A DNA stretch of 64,000 nt from Bin5 sp965200615. Lineage in GTDB: Bacteria; Chloroflexota; Anaerolineae; Caldilineales; Caldilineaceae. Position 1 is the stretch's first letter. Each line of letters opens with the position of its first letter. Location: the NCBI GenBank assembly GCA_965200615.1, contig OZ241377.1, positions 3,038,001 through 3,102,000 of the forward strand, written 5' to 3'. Of the stretch, positions 45,037-54,320 are shown piece by piece. The notes beneath the pieces are model-generated. The model had not been told where the DNA came from. It worked only from the letters and a program-made list of their open reading frames with translations, and made no database searches. The position numbers and the translations under genes were made by a program.

Positions 45037-46557
45037 ATGTACGCTATCGACTTTATTTCTGAATTCAGCGTCAATCCGATCCCCGAGCCGGATACAACGC
45101 TGGAGGCGCTGCTTCGTCAGACGGAGGAGCACGACACGACGCTGACGCTGACGACATCGCGGCGGGGTCTGGTCAATCAGATCAACCCGGAGGCCGTGGC
45201 TGAGACTCTCGAAATCACCGCTCAGCATCCCCGGCTCCTGGCGGTCGGTACCCTCGATCCCCGGTATTTCCTCAACTGGCGGGACGACCTGCAGGCCTGT
45301 GTGGATGGCGGTTGTGTAGCCATCCGTTTCGCCCCGGGGCCGCAGAAATGGAGCCCTGAGACTCTCGTTTTCGAGCATATGGTGGAGGCGGTCGGGGCGG
45401 CCGGACTGCCGATCATCGTTGATTTCAAAGGATCGGACGAAGCCCTGAGCTGGATCCGAAAGGTGGCGGAGGTCTGCCACAGGTATGATGTGCAGGTGGT
45501 CATGAACGAGGTCAGCTATGCTCACATGGGCGAGTTGATCACGGTCATGCAGGTTTACCCGAACGTGTATGCCGCGATTCGCTGGCTGTGCCTGGCGGAC
45601 GGCATTGAGGTGATGGTGGAGTCGGGCATCGGCGACAGGCTGCTCTATGGCAGCAACTCCCCCAAGTATTCGATCCGGTCTCTGCGCAATCAGATCTTCA
45701 TGGCGAAGATTTCGGATGAACAGAAGCAGGCGATCCTCGGGGGCAACGCCTTGCGCTTACTCGACATGGACATCGAAGAGCTGCCCGCGGAGCCGCTCAT
45801 GATCAGGGCGGAGGCGGATCTGCCGGACGAGCCGATCATCGACATCCACGCCCATGTGTCCGGTTTCCACTGCGCGGAGCCGTTCAACACGCGCTTTGAG
45901 ACGAACGTACCTGAGATGACGGAGCGCTGCAATATCCAGTACACATTTGTGTCCTCCTACAACGCCATAAACTATGACATGCGCGAGGGCAACGCCGACA
46001 CGCAGGTCTTTCTCGACCAGTATCCCAACCTGCGGGGCTACATCGCATTGGACCCGCGCGATTTGGCGGGTTCGGTTGAGCAGATGGAGCGCTATTTTCA
46101 GGATCCCAGATTCGTGGGCGTAAAGCTTTACTGCCCCTTTGGCGGCAATATGGCGACCAAGCGGATGCAGGACCTGTTGGACGAAATCGCGCGGTTTGGC
46201 CGGCCTACCAAAATTCACATGGATGAAGGCGGGTCACCTTATCCAGGTGTGCGTTCGGCGGCTGAGCGCAATCCGGATCTGGTGATTATCAAGGCGCATG
46301 GCGATGATGTGGAGGGCGCGCGTCAGGTCGTGGACCTGCCGAACGTGTACTTTGAGTTCTGCAGCAGCGGTATCAACGCGGGCGTCATCCGCCGGTCGAT
46401 GGACATTCTGGGGCCGGAACGGATCCTGTTCGGCACCGACCAACCGCTCTTCACGCCATGGTTTGAGTACGGGGCCTACGCAGACGCGATACAGACTCAG
46501 CGCGAGGCTGACCTGATTTTCCGTGAGAATCCCAGACGTATCTTCCGGCTGGACTGA
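45037..46557 (+). CDS. Fused double amidohydrolase-2-type protein: inactive N-half, active C-half
   Basis: A 506-residue protein from ATG 45037 (AAAGGA six bases upstream). It contains two TIM-barrel metal-dependent hydrolase domains (Amidohydrolase_2). In the N-half (1-250) the H-x-H strand reads DFISEF and the late catalytic Asp position reads YGSNSP with Asn207, so it looks non-catalytic. The C-half (265-506) has H271-A-H273, K363 in VGVKLY, H394, H421 and D468 in FGTDQP, so it should bind metal and act as hydrolase or decarboxylase. The gene pair at 47910/48667 has the same inactive-then-active order as two separate proteins. The inactive half is probably a structural or regulatory partner. 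Confidence 0.75.
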   Translation: MYAIDFISEFSVNPIPEPDTTLEALLRQTEEHDTTLTLTTSRRGLVNQINPEAVAETLEITAQHPRLLAVGTLDPRYFLNWRDDLQACVDGGCVAIRFAPGPQKWSPETLVFEHMVEAVGAAGLPIIVDFKGSDEALSWIRKVAEVCHRYDVQVVMNEVSYAHMGELITVMQVYPNVYAAIRWLCLADGIEVMVESGIGDRLLYGSNSPKYSIRSLRNQIFMAKISDEQKQAILGGNALRLLDMDIEELPAEPLMIRAEADLPDEPIIDIHAHVSGFHCAEPFNTRFETNVPEMTERCNIQYTFVSSYNAINYDMREGNADTQVFLDQYPNLRGYIALDPRDLAGSVEQMERYFQDPRFVGVKLYCPFGGNMATKRMQDLLDEIARFGRPTKIHMDEGGSPYPGVRSAAERNPDLVIIKAHGDDVEGARQVVDLPNVYFEFCSSGINAGVIRRSMDILGPERILFGTDQPLFTPWFEYGAYADAIQTQREADLIFRENPRRIFRLD

Positions 46558-46665
46558 CACGGCGCGCTTGCCGCGCACTCTGTAATCACCACTCGCCGTA
46601 ACGGTTCGCGCAGTTCAGAGAATGTCAGGAAATCGCGGCCGAAACTTTACAAGGAGATTTCTGAA

Positions 46666-47904
46666 ATGGCCATTGCAATCGAACGCAACTCGCCGCCTGT
46701 GCGGAGCGGATCGTTTGGCCCCCAGTGGGACATGGGCGAAGAGGAGATAAACGAACTGATCGAGGTGATCCGTTCCGGGAAGCTGAACCGGCTGAGCGGC
46801 GCCAAGGTTGACCAGTTTGAGCGGGATTTCGCCGAGATGAACGGCGTCAAGTATGCCCAGGCGGTTACGTCGGGCACGGCCGCGGTGCATACGGCGGTCG
46901 GCACAATTGATCCCAACCCGGGTGACGAAATCATTACAACGAGTATCACCGATATGGGCACGATCATCGGCATCCTCTACCAGAACGCCGTGCCCGTGTT
47001 CGCGGACATCGATCCCCGGACTGGAAACCTCGACATTGCGGATGTCGAAGCCAAGATCACAGAACGCACTAAGGCGATCATTGTCGTGCATCTCTTTGGC
47101 AATCCTGCTCCGATGGAGGCCTATGTTGAACTGGCGCGCAAGTATAACCTCTTTTTGATCGAGGACTGCGCGCAGGCTCAGCTGGCCGAATACGATGGCA
47201 GGCCGGTCGGTACATGGGGGGACTTCGGCTGCTACAGTTTTGGCGGCAAGCACATGACGACGGGCGACGGCGGCATGGTCATCAGCAACCGGGACGATCT
47301 GGCTGAAAGGCTGAAGTGGTTTGCGGACAAGGGCAATCCGCGCCATCCGATTTACGAGCACTACTATCTGGCCCCCAACTATCGCATGACGGACCTGCAA
47401 GGCGCGGTCGGGGTTGCCCAGCTCAAAAAGGTGACGGACGCGGTGCGCCGCAAGCAGTGGGTCGCCAATCACTTGAACGAGGTAGTCGACGGCGAGGCGG
47501 GTCTCTCATTGCAGCCGGTCCTGCCGGAGGCGACACATTCGTACTGGGTCTACGGTTTCCATGTGGACGCGGCGGTTATGGGTGCGACGGCAGAGCAGTT
47601 TGCGGCGGCATTGCAGGCGGAGGGTGTGCCGGCCAACTCGCCCTACATGGTCTATCCGGTCTACAAGTACCCGGTTATGGCCCAGCAGCGCGCCTATGGA
47701 ACGGCTGATTTCTCCTACGCCGGCGAGAAGGCCGCAGCCATGGACTACGGCTCGATGTCGCTGCCGGGCGGGGAGAGTTTCCTGGAGACGGCGGTGGTGA
47801 TGCCGATGAGCCCCTCCTATACGGACCAGGACGCGGCCGATTTCAGCACGGCGATCAAAAAGGTCGGCGATTACTACCGATCTCAACAGTCAAGCCAGGG
47901 CTAA
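46666..47904 (+). CDS. DegT/DnrJ/EryC1-family PLP aminotransferase
   Basis: A 412-residue fold-type I enzyme of the sugar aminotransferase family. Seen: TSGTAAVHTAV (cofactor loop, residue 68 on), IEDCAQAQLAEY with Asp167 and Gln170, and Schiff-base Lys195 in SFGGKHMTTGDGG. AAGGAG precedes the ATG. Family members aminate keto-sugars or, in the AHBA-synthase branch, other cyclic ketones. No glycosyltransferase or nucleotide-sugar gene lies near, so a catabolic role running in the deamination direction is conceivable. A paralogue is cut by the right edge of the window. Confidence 0.87.
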   Translation: MAIAIERNSPPVRSGSFGPQWDMGEEEINELIEVIRSGKLNRLSGAKVDQFERDFAEMNGVKYAQAVTSGTAAVHTAVGTIDPNPGDEIITTSITDMGTIIGILYQNAVPVFADIDPRTGNLDIADVEAKITERTKAIIVVHLFGNPAPMEAYVELARKYNLFLIEDCAQAQLAEYDGRPVGTWGDFGCYSFGGKHMTTGDGGMVISNRDDLAERLKWFADKGNPRHPIYEHYYLAPNYRMTDLQGAVGVAQLKKVTDAVRRKQWVANHLNEVVDGEAGLSLQPVLPEATHSYWVYGFHVDAAVMGATAEQFAAALQAEGVPANSPYMVYPVYKYPVMAQQRAYGTADFSYAGEKAAAMDYGSMSLPGGESFLETAVVMPMSPSYTDQDAADFSTAIKKVGDYYRSQQSSQG

Positions 47905-47909
47905 GACAT

Positions 47910-48674
47910 ATGTCTATTCAGTTTACGTTCAAGCCGCGTGTCCCCGTTTTCGATGCAAATGTCCGAGTTGGTGACCTTCATTATCAGCCCTCGCCTTGCC
48001 GCAACCGGGACCAGTTGCTGTCCGAAATGGACCGCCACGGTGTTGAAAAGGCGCTCATCTACCACGCGCAGACGGAGGAAGTGAGTCCGATAGACGGTAA
48101 TGGCTTCCTGGAAGAGTGGCTGGACAGCAGCAGGCTCTTTCCCCAGTGGTCGATCACGCCTACTCCTGATTCCCTGGCACAGGTACAGTCTTTGCATGGG
48201 CAGGGACGGGTGCGCAGTGTTCGACTGCACAATGCGCGACGCGTCGGGCTGCCTTTCCGGCCATGGGCATGCGGGACCATGCTCTCGTGGCTGAGCGAAA
48301 ACCGGATCCCGCTCTGGATTCCGCTGCCCGATGCCGACGCTGACGAGCTGGCGATGACGTTGAGCGCCTTTCCGGAGCTGGTCACGGTCCTGGTGGGCGC
48401 TCACTACAGCCACGCTCTGTGGGTGCGGCCGTTGATGACAACGCTGCCCAATTCTTACCTGGAGTTGAGCCGGATCGAGCCGCTGGGGGAGGTGGAGGCG
48501 CTCTGCGACGAGTATGGGGCGGAGCGGTTTGTCTACGGATCCTGGTATGACCGCTTCGCGATGGGGACGATGCTCTTTTACCTTCACCATACCGACATCA
48601 GCAGGTCGGACCTGGAGCTGATCTGCGCGGGAAATCTGCTTCGCATTTTGCAGGGGGAGGGCCGGCATGATTGA
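47910..48674 (+). CDS. Amidohydrolase-2-fold protein lacking metal ligands (inactive partner)
   Basis: A 254-residue TIM-barrel protein. Where active relatives read D-x-H-x-H it reads D15-A-N17-V-R19, and the late GSD motif reads YGSWYD, so metal binding is unlikely. It follows the DegT gene by five bases and overlaps the next, active amidohydrolase by eight bases, so the two are translationally coupled. Its counterpart is the N-half of the fused protein at 45037. A heterodimer with the next product is likely. Confidence 0.65.
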   Translation: MSIQFTFKPRVPVFDANVRVGDLHYQPSPCRNRDQLLSEMDRHGVEKALIYHAQTEEVSPIDGNGFLEEWLDSSRLFPQWSITPTPDSLAQVQSLHGQGRVRSVRLHNARRVGLPFRPWACGTMLSWLSENRIPLWIPLPDADADELAMTLSAFPELVTVLVGAHYSHALWVRPLMTTLPNSYLELSRIEPLGEVEALCDEYGAERFVYGSWYDRFAMGTMLFYLHHTDISRSDLELICAGNLLRILQGEGRHD

Positions 48675-49416
48675 AGAGCAGAGAGTGATCGATTTTCACG
48701 GCCATACCGGCCGCCTGGACCTCTACAACGGCGTCGATGATCCGGATCTGATCCTGCGGGCGATGGACAGTGTGGGCATCGACGTATCGTGCGTTTTCAA
48801 TATCTTTCACCCTGACGGCACGACCGGCAACGACATAACGGCCCGATTTGTGGCCAAGCATCCAGACCGCTTCGTCGGGTTCGCGTACGTGTCGCCGATG
48901 ATGGCGGACGGGATGGTTGCCGAGCTGACGCGTGCGATAGATGAGCTGGGGCTGGTCGCAATCAAGCTCTACCCGCCCTATACCCAGTGGGACCTGAACG
49001 AATCGATCTGGCATCCGATCTATGAGTTTGCCAATGAGCGCGGACTGGCGATCATTTTCCACACGGGCGCCGACCCGCATTCCCACCCGGGCTTGCTGGC
49101 CGACTGCGCGGCCAAGTTCCCCAACGCGAACTTCGTGTCCGGCCACGCGGGCAATGTCGCAGAGCCGCGGGCGGCTGCTATCAAGGCGGCGCAGGACTAC
49201 CCCAATATCTATCTGGAGACCTGCTCGACCTTTCGCACGCCGGGCGTTATCGAGCAACTAGTGAACGAGGCCGGGGCTGACCGGGTCCTGTTTGGATCGG
49301 ATATCGCCCTGATGGACTCTCGCCCGCAGTTGGGCAAGATCATAACGGCCGACATCTCCGATGAGGCTAAGCGGCTGGTGTGCGGCGGGAATGCCGCGCG
49401 TCTGTTGGGAATCTGA
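48667..49416 (+). CDS. Amidohydrolase-2-family metal-dependent hydrolase
   Basis: A 249-residue TIM-barrel enzyme. All ligands are visible: D9-F-H11-G-H13, K100 in VAIKLYPP, H132 in IIFHTGAD, H160 in VSGHAGN and D212 in LFGSDIAL. Such enzymes hydrolyse C-N or lactone bonds or decarboxylate aromatic acids (ACMSD-like). GGGGGAGGGCC lies just before the ATG, inside the end of the preceding gene. It is the active member of the split pair. Confidence 0.82.
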   Translation: MIEEQRVIDFHGHTGRLDLYNGVDDPDLILRAMDSVGIDVSCVFNIFHPDGTTGNDITARFVAKHPDRFVGFAYVSPMMADGMVAELTRAIDELGLVAIKLYPPYTQWDLNESIWHPIYEFANERGLAIIFHTGADPHSHPGLLADCAAKFPNANFVSGHAGNVAEPRAAAIKAAQDYPNIYLETCSTFRTPGVIEQLVNEAGADRVLFGSDIALMDSRPQLGKIITADISDEAKRLVCGGNAARLLGI

Positions 49417-49522
49417 ATCGCGTTGAGGCGGAGCGTTTGACCTGATTGAAGAACGGAAAAAACCTGGCAGGGGCAAGCGAGTCGCTTGTGTTTCCATGAT
49501 GCAGCCCGCGGGAGGTCAGTTC

Positions 49523-50527
49523 ATGGACTACAGTGAATCCGATCGCGAATTCTGGGAAGAGGAGCTGGCCGACTTCGTCCCACAGAGAGTGTTCGACGCT
49601 CACTGTCATCTGTTCGATGCGGCCGATATGCGGCCGGACGCGCCGGCGACGACACGATCGTATGCCGACCTGGAAACACTGCGGGCATGGGGCCGTCTCA
49701 TGTTCCCCGGCCGGCGCATGAATTTCCTCCTCCTGGGGATGCCCAAGATCGGCATCGATGTGGAAAAGCATACCGACATGCTTGCCGCGCAAGTCGCCCT
49801 GGACCCCTCTTCACGGGCCAATCGCCTGGTCACACCTTCCTGTAACATCTCACGCATTGAGGAAGACATCAAGCGTGCGGGCTTTATCGGACTCAAGCCC
49901 TATCGGGTCTTTTCTTCGACCGGAGATACAGACCACTGCAGGATTCACGAGTTTCTGACGCACGAACAGATGGAGCTTGCCAATGACCGCGGTCTCTGGG
50001 TCACGATGCATCTGTCGCGGCCGGGAGGTTGCGCCGATGAGGAGAACCTGGCGGACCTTGAAGAGTACACGACGCGTCGATATCCCCGGATCAGATGGAT
50101 CCTTGCCCATTGCGCACGCAGCTTTACTTATTGGCCAATTCGAGAAGCGATCGACAGCTTGCGCGACATGCCAAATATCTGGTACGATCTGTCGGCGGTT
50201 ACGACCATGCCTCCCTTCTTGACGTTGTTCCGAGAGGAAGATCTGAAACGGATCTTCTACGGTTCGGATGGTGTCGACTCAGCTTTCTTTCATGGCAAAT
50301 ATGTTCCATTCGGGCGATACTGGTATCAGGTTGAGCCCGATGAAGCTCACTTCAGTTTTGCCCACACGGACGCACGTCCGGTTCTCTGCATTTACGAACA
50401 GATAATGGCCATGAAACAGGCCGCTGAGATCGCTGGACTGTCCAGGGACGACATAGAAGGGATCTTCTGGCGCAATGCCATCGAGGCATTTCAGATCGAT
50501 CCTCAGGACGAAGCTGCGGCTGCATAA
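49523..50527 (+). CDS. Amidohydrolase-2-family metal-dependent hydrolase
   Basis: A 334-residue enzyme from ATG 49523, which has GGGAGG seven bases upstream; a double ATG at 49496 would add nine residues without a ribosome site. Metal-site motifs: D25-A-H27-C-H29, a His in LWVTMHLSR, a His in WILAHCARS and the late Asp in FYGSDGVDS. It is longer than the preceding amidohydrolase, with an insertion near residues 30-60. It ends the enzyme series behind module D and lies 106 bases after the split pair. Confidence 0.8.
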   Translation: MDYSESDREFWEEELADFVPQRVFDAHCHLFDAADMRPDAPATTRSYADLETLRAWGRLMFPGRRMNFLLLGMPKIGIDVEKHTDMLAAQVALDPSSRANRLVTPSCNISRIEEDIKRAGFIGLKPYRVFSSTGDTDHCRIHEFLTHEQMELANDRGLWVTMHLSRPGGCADEENLADLEEYTTRRYPRIRWILAHCARSFTYWPIREAIDSLRDMPNIWYDLSAVTTMPPFLTLFREEDLKRIFYGSDGVDSAFFHGKYVPFGRYWYQVEPDEAHFSFAHTDARPVLCIYEQIMAMKQAAEIAGLSRDDIEGIFWRNAIEAFQIDPQDEAAAA

Positions 50528-50661
50528 GGGTTGAACTGTCTCCATTGGGTGAAGTGACATTCATTTAGCGCAGTGTGGATGCGAAGCCGGAACCAAGCAT
50601 TCGGGAGGAACGAACAGAGAGTAGCGACTGCCTGAACTTATTGCCCAAACAGGAAAAACCT

Positions 50662-52179
50662 ATGAGTTACGTGCGTCAGCGTCCGGAGTTGGGTCCAACA
50701 CCTGGCCCAAGTATAGCGGAGATGGAGGAGGGGCTGAGACGATGGGCGGCTGCCCGGCCTGGAACTATGCAGGTCGAGACCGTAGGTCGGACGCCGAAGG
50801 GGCTGCCTGTACTGCTTTGTCGCATCAGCGAGACTGATGTATCCGACGAAGACAAGCAGGTGGCCCTGTTTACTTCGACGCATAGCGGCGTTGAGAGGGT
50901 AACAACGGCCGGCCTGCTCCAACTGATCAAGTGGCTCATCAGCGACGACTCATTGGCGAAAGAGATTCGGCTGCGTCAGATTGTCCTCATCATGCCGGCC
51001 TGCGAACCGGAGAGTTATGATCGAAAGCTGATCGACGTTGCCGAGTTTTTCGCCGGCCGCAGCCGCTGGGTCTATGAAGGATGGGGGTGGGACGGCCCCC
51101 TGGATCCTGAGAATCAGCCTGAGGCTATGGCCGTCAAGAGTGTCGTGGACCGGTACCAGCCGGAGGTCCATCAGGACGTGCACGGCATCTGGTTTGAGCA
51201 GTCCACGATGACCGAGAGCACCGGGATTTCATGGGCTTCGAATCTGTACCGTGGATACTGGCGGGCGATTCCCGATCTGATGAACCAGGCGGCGGAAGAT
51301 GCCGGTTATCTGACAACCCGAGGCGAGGAGAGCGCCGGTCAGATGCTGTCCACAGTTCCGGTCGAGGGTGTCGAGCGCTGGTTCTACGGCAGCACTTCGA
51401 CGCCGAAAGTGGTCTGCGGGCTTTACTCCTATATCCAATACCATAGCATTGTACAGACTATGGAGGTCGGTTGGGAGGAAAGCGCGGTGCTGCGGTTGCG
51501 CCGGCTGCTACAGGTCGGTAACGAAGTGTGGCGCGAAGAACCCTACCCCGGATACCCCGCCAACCAGGTGAGTTGCCGGTCGTCGGTGGCCATTGCAGCG
51601 TGGGGCAAGACGGCTTCGCAACGACGGGCAAGCCGGGTTGAATTGTGGCGAAAGTTGCCTCAGATCTCGCATACCTGCGGCTGGCCCGAGGACCGTAACG
51701 GCATCGTCGCATTTGTCTCAACGACACCGGAAAGCCGGAACCTCTATGCGCCGGGGGACGCATCGACCGCGCCCAATCTGAACGAACCGAATCTGGAGCC
51801 GATGTTTGCCAAGCTCAAGCAGAATCCTCGTTTTGACGGCGAGGCCCTGGACGAGTTTCTCAGACTGTCGGTATCGCGTCAGGTAACGTGGCCCCAGGTG
51901 GCGTATGAAGGACCGGCAGAACCGATCCGAAACGGTCTTGCCATCCGCCTACGCCTTCCCCACCCTGATGTAACTTTCAAACATCTCAGACTGGATGGAC
52001 ACATCATGGAGCCGTCGGACATCGACGGTTACTTTGTTTATCACAATCCTGGCACCATCGTGCAGGTCAACATTCCACCCGGAAAGGTGGAGGACTTTCA
52101 CGTGGTGACCGCGGTATTCGATTCGGCAGCGGAGCGGATTTCGGGGTTCCGTCCTCAGGATTGGGACCTGAATGGTTGA
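50662..52179 (+). CDS. M14-family metallopeptidase-like protein with altered zinc motif
   Basis: A 505-residue protein from ATG 50662 (AGGA eight bases upstream); a GTG 87 bases earlier is open but less likely. The N-terminal part matches M14 carboxypeptidases/deacylases: VGRTPKGLPVLL, then THSGVERV (H74, S75, E78), MPACEPESYD and VHQDVHG (H174) as the third ligand region. Ungapped comparison with the paralogue at 56279 (QEHGQERS) puts Ser75 where the zinc His should be and His74 one place off. The C-terminal 100 residues form a beta domain shared by both paralogues. It may be an inactive or altered peptidase or amidase. No signal peptide. It leads into module E. Confidence 0.68.
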   Translation: MSYVRQRPELGPTPGPSIAEMEEGLRRWAAARPGTMQVETVGRTPKGLPVLLCRISETDVSDEDKQVALFTSTHSGVERVTTAGLLQLIKWLISDDSLAKEIRLRQIVLIMPACEPESYDRKLIDVAEFFAGRSRWVYEGWGWDGPLDPENQPEAMAVKSVVDRYQPEVHQDVHGIWFEQSTMTESTGISWASNLYRGYWRAIPDLMNQAAEDAGYLTTRGEESAGQMLSTVPVEGVERWFYGSTSTPKVVCGLYSYIQYHSIVQTMEVGWEESAVLRLRRLLQVGNEVWREEPYPGYPANQVSCRSSVAIAAWGKTASQRRASRVELWRKLPQISHTCGWPEDRNGIVAFVSTTPESRNLYAPGDASTAPNLNEPNLEPMFAKLKQNPRFDGEALDEFLRLSVSRQVTWPQVAYEGPAEPIRNGLAIRLRLPHPDVTFKHLRLDGHIMEPSDIDGYFVYHNPGTIVQVNIPPGKVEDFHVVTAVFDSAAERISGFRPQDWDLNG

Positions 52180-52388
52180 AGCATTGGCACAGGGTATTGC
52201 TGAGGCGACCGCTTCCTCTTGAGATAGGAAACCGGGAGGTGTCATGCCGGAAAGATTTGTACTTTGTGAATCGTGAACCGGGTCTGGGCAGCCTTCGGTT
52301 TCTGCGATTCAGTGTATCGGCAGTAAGCGTGTGATGACATCGGGAGATCCTTCGATAGACATACATAGTTATGGGGGAGATATCCAAG

Positions 52389-54038
52389 ATGAAACGCTAT
52401 CCTTTGCCTATACTGATTGTGCTTTTGGGGCTGTTGGTTACGGCATGTGTCGCGCCGATGCCGGCTGCTGGGGGTTCAGGAGCAGCGGACGCTGAGGAAG
52501 CGGCGGAGCCTGCCGTTGAGCAGGTTATTCGCTACGGCATGATTCAGAGTATGAAGACGTTTGACCCGGCCCGGGAAGGAGGCTTTGGCCGCTTTATCAT
52601 GCAGCATGTGTGGTTGCCGCCATTCGTTGCCGATCCGAATGCGAATCTGACGCCGGGAACATGCACGTCGTTCGATGTCAGTGACGATGGAACTACATAC
52701 ACATTGCATATAAATCCGGACGTCAAATGGTCGGATGGGAGTCAGTTTACTGCGGGCGATATCAAAGCCTGGTTCGAGTATGTGGTGAATCCTGAGAATC
52801 CGTCCGGTTGGGTGCCACCGAACTATGCCGGCATCGTGGGCTATGATGCGGTGCGCGATGGCAGTGCCACCGAGATGGAAGGTCTGGTCGTCGTTGACGA
52901 ATTCACCCTGGAGATCAATCTGAAAGAGGCAGATCCTCTGTTTGTTTACAAGGTGCTTGCCAACTACAACTCAGCCACGGCCAAGGCCGAACAGGCCTGG
53001 GCGGATCTGAACGGGGCGTGGTGGACCAACGATCCATTGGTCACCGGGCCGTATATGATCGAGTCATGGGATGATGACGTGATGAGCTACGTCTACGTGC
53101 CCAACCCGAACTATTGGGGAGAGAACAAGGCATCCATACGGATCGAAGTAACCTCGGTGCTTGCTGAAGAAACGCTCAGCCTGATGTATGAGAACGACCA
53201 GTTCGACATCGTCATATTCACGGGCGCGGCTGGAGACGCGTTGTCGCTGAAGTATCCCGAAGACGTCGTGCCGATGAATTATCGGTACAGCAACATCTGG
53301 GGATTCAATCCCAATCTGCCCCCGATGGACGATCCGATGGTGCGGCGGGCGCTGATACACGCCATCGATCACGAGCGCATCGTGCAGGTCATCTACGGTG
53401 ACACCAAGGATCCTGCGGCCGGTCCAATCTATCCGGGCCTGTCCGGTCATCGCCCCGAGATATTCGAAATGGCCGGCGCGCTTCAGTATGATCCTGAACT
53501 GGCAAAGCAGGAGCTGGCGCAGTCCACTTACGGTTCGGCTGAAAACCTGCCCAAGCTCAATCTTGCGCTGGGTACGCCGGATGCCGAGTGGGTGCGGGGC
53601 ATGGAAATGATCCTGGAGATGTGGCGAGACACTCTGGGGATAACGAACGTGGAAACAAAGCCATGGTGGAATGATTGGGCACGGGGTGATGCCAGGGCGG
53701 ACGTTGTTCACATGGGCGGTTTTGGCTGGGGTACGTTGCCGGATCCAGGACACGCCGTGTGGCGGGCCGCTTACACCGGGAACGCCATGAGCAGAATCAG
53801 GTACAGCAATCCTGAGGTGGACGCGCTGCTTGACGAGGCCATGTCTCTCAGTCGCGATGATCCCCGCTTCCTTGAATTGGTACACGAGGCAGAACTGATT
53901 TATCTGGAAGACTACGTCTGGAAGCCCTTCTTTGTGGTTTCCTATTCCTGGCATGCGAAGCCTTGGGTCCAGGGCCTGCAGGGTACCTGGTACAACAACT
54001 GGTACAACATTGAAGAGGTAACTGTGACGGAACGGTAG
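52389..54038 (+). CDS. ABC transporter substrate-binding lipoprotein (module E)
   Basis: A 549-residue SBP_bac_5 protein from ATG 52389 with GGGGGAG nine bases upstream. The lipobox is VTAC with Cys20. It shares EQVIRY, EGGFGRFI, the YDPELAKQEL region and the SAENLP motif with the module C triplet, so it is a diverged member of that subfamily. The DNA is somewhat richer in AT than module C. Ligand unknown; the flanking M14-like genes suggest a peptide or amide, which is inference. Confidence 0.92.
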   Translation: MKRYPLPILIVLLGLLVTACVAPMPAAGGSGAADAEEAAEPAVEQVIRYGMIQSMKTFDPAREGGFGRFIMQHVWLPPFVADPNANLTPGTCTSFDVSDDGTTYTLHINPDVKWSDGSQFTAGDIKAWFEYVVNPENPSGWVPPNYAGIVGYDAVRDGSATEMEGLVVVDEFTLEINLKEADPLFVYKVLANYNSATAKAEQAWADLNGAWWTNDPLVTGPYMIESWDDDVMSYVYVPNPNYWGENKASIRIEVTSVLAEETLSLMYENDQFDIVIFTGAAGDALSLKYPEDVVPMNYRYSNIWGFNPNLPPMDDPMVRRALIHAIDHERIVQVIYGDTKDPAAGPIYPGLSGHRPEIFEMAGALQYDPELAKQELAQSTYGSAENLPKLNLALGTPDAEWVRGMEMILEMWRDTLGITNVETKPWWNDWARGDARADVVHMGGFGWGTLPDPGHAVWRAAYTGNAMSRIRYSNPEVDALLDEAMSLSRDDPRFLELVHEAELIYLEDYVWKPFFVVSYSWHAKPWVQGLQGTWYNNWYNIEEVTVTER

Positions 54039-54065
54039 CCTATCGTGTGGCTGGTATGGCAAGAA

Positions 54066-54098
54066 GGGAGGCTGGCTTGGAAGACGAGCCAGCTTCCC
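54066..54098 (+). promoter_or_regulatory. Stem-loop after binding-protein gene E
   Basis: GGGAGGCTGGCT (54066-54077) pairs with AGCCAGCTTCCC (54087-54098) with one G-T wobble and a 9-base loop. It begins 28 bases after the stop codon. Confidence 0.65.
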
Positions 54099-54178
54099 GG
54101 TTACCTGACATTCGTGTTTGGCAAAACCCGGTTCCTGCCAGAGACCTCAAATGAACTAAGCCTCAGGTTTCGCCCGGG

Positions 54179-54210
54179 AATCTCGCGTTGGACACCGCGA
54201 GATTTTTCTT
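54179..54210 (+). terminator. Rho-independent terminator between binding protein and permeases of module E
   Basis: AATCTCGCG (54179-54187) and CGCGAGATT (54196-54204) form a perfect 9-bp stem with an 8-base loop and run straight into TTTCTTT. Together with the hairpin at 54066 it should sharply lower read-through into the permease genes. The rest of the 282-base gap shows nothing else. Confidence 0.8.
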
Positions 54211-54320
54211 TGGCGCGGCTCTCGTAATTGGTCAGGCAGTGTGAGGAGAGGCTTCAGGGATCGCATAGGATGATGGCTTCAGCTTGTTTCGTTCTGCGTG
54301 GGTGACGAGGAGAATTCAGA

